A stretch of 64,000 nt of DNA from Arthrobacter sp. FB24 (GTDB lineage Bacteria > Actinomycetota > Actinomycetes > Actinomycetales > Micrococcaceae): assembly GCF_000196235.1 (NCBI RefSeq), contig NC_008541.1:3472001-3536000 (forward strand), in the 5' to 3' direction. The notes beneath the pieces are model-generated. The model was not told where the DNA came from, did not search any database, and saw nothing but the letters and a program-made list of their open reading frames with translations. Below, piece after piece: positions 63,507 to 64,000 of this stretch (positions are counted from its first letter, which is position 1; the number at the start of each line of letters is the position of its first letter). A program made the position numbers and the translations under genes.

Positions 63507-64000
63507 ACAAGCGCTTTGATGCCACCCCGGGATTCTCCATCGCCACCCGGCGCCAACTCCTCGCCGGTGCGGCTGCCTTTGCCGTCACCGGGCTCGCCGC
63601 CGCCACGGCGCAACCCGGCCTGGCAGCGCCCGGCGCGCAGTCGCCGTCGTACTTTTCACGCGCACGAAACCTGGGCGGAGTGGACCGCAAGGTCATCAAG
63701 CGGTGGGCGCAGGACACCTGGAAGTCCCTTGTGGCGATGACCGATCCAGCGACCGGACTGCCGGCCGACTACATCGGTGAGTCCATCACCGCACCGAAGC
63801 GGAGCGGCTTCACCTCGCCGACGAACATCGGCGGTTATATGTGGAGCACCGTGGTGGCCAGGGAGCTGAACATCATCAGCGCCAGCGAATGCCGAGAACG
63901 GCTGACACGAACCCTCACCACACTGGCCGGGCTCAAGCACCACGAGCCCAGCGGCATGCTCTACAACTGGTACGACGAAGCCACCGGTGAAGTCATCACT
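63503..64000 (+). CDS. Secreted DUF3131/GH144-like glucanase, truncated by the window edge
   Basis: The first 166 residues are present; the frame is still open at 64000. ATG 63503 overlaps the GH3 stop (ATGA). The N-terminus ATRRQLLAGAAAFAVTGLAA is a twin-arginine signal followed by AxA-type cleavage sequence. The mature part begins RKVIKRWAQDTWKSLVAMTD, and TSPTNIGGYMWSTVVARELN plus SGMLYNWYDEATG fits the glycoamylase/DUF3131 group that includes GH144 beta-1,2-glucanases. A secreted depolymerase coupled to ABC import and cytoplasmic GH3 is the natural model. Confidence 0.72.
   Translation, partial: MNKRFDATPGFSIATRRQLLAGAAAFAVTGLAAATAQPGLAAPGAQSPSYFSRARNLGGVDRKVIKRWAQDTWKSLVAMTDPATGLPADYIGESITAPKRSGFTSPTNIGGYMWSTVVARELNIISASECRERLTRTLTTLAGLKHHEPSGMLYNWYDEATGEVIT

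Overview
The window is a high-GC actinobacterial chromosome segment, most like an Arthrobacter/Pseudarthrobacter-type Micrococcaceae. The support is GC-rich coding on both strands, frequent GTG/TTG starts, many 4-nt start/stop overlaps, a menaquinone pathway with an actinobacterial MenJ-type reductase, and an APS-reductase/ferredoxin-sulfite-reductase sulfur pathway. The genus is inferred from gene content. I saw no tRNA, rRNA, IS element, phage gene or CRISPR array.

Layout. (1) 121-15451: a compact plus-strand secondary-metabolite operon. It holds a giant DhbF/EntF-like NRPS (C-A-T x3, then TE), an MbtH-like protein, a DrrAB-type ABC exporter, an Sfp-type phosphopantetheinyl transferase, a CynX/NimT-like MFS transporter and a GntR/FCD regulator. 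All but the MFS start are overlapped or tightly spaced, and the MFS gene appears to have its own leaderless promoter. The starter-unit genes for a catecholate-type product, if they exist, lie left of the window. (2) 15578-19081: an AI-2E-family transporter and small membrane or SRPBCC proteins. (3) 19179-37073: sulfur metabolism, mostly on the minus strand: ferredoxin-NADP reductase, CysG, a sulfonate ABC transporter (ssuA-B-C order), a class III aminotransferase, and the cbiX-sir-cysH-cysD-cysN run. Interspersed are a TetR/cupin pair with a perfect operator palindrome, RtcB with a GYD protein, and a frameshifted RelA/SpoT-domain gene. (4) 37135-50384: a TRIC/UPF0126 channel, an SMI1/KNR4 protein, menaquinone genes (polyprenyl synthase, menJ, menG, menF, menD), a polar amino-acid ABC transporter, and two AbiEi/DUF559-like nuclease-fold genes. 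(5) 50684-64000: two sugar regulons, each with a LacI regulator, an ABC importer and glycosidases. One is a beta-fructoside system (GH32). The other is a beta-glucoside/glucan system (GH3 plus a truncated secreted DUF3131/GH144-like protein).

The least explained structure is the repeats. Two different ~75-92-nt palindromic repeat families each bracket one of the two AbiEi/DUF559 genes, with the same geometry: one copy at or just after the stop, one about 70 nt before the start, both in the same orientation. A third family, with a 32-nt period and core GTGAGAGAGCGT, brackets the beta-fructoside cassette. This suggests repeat-associated gene cassettes, possibly a RAYT/REP-like arrangement using a DUF559-type protein. 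That is an inference to be tested by genome-wide search.
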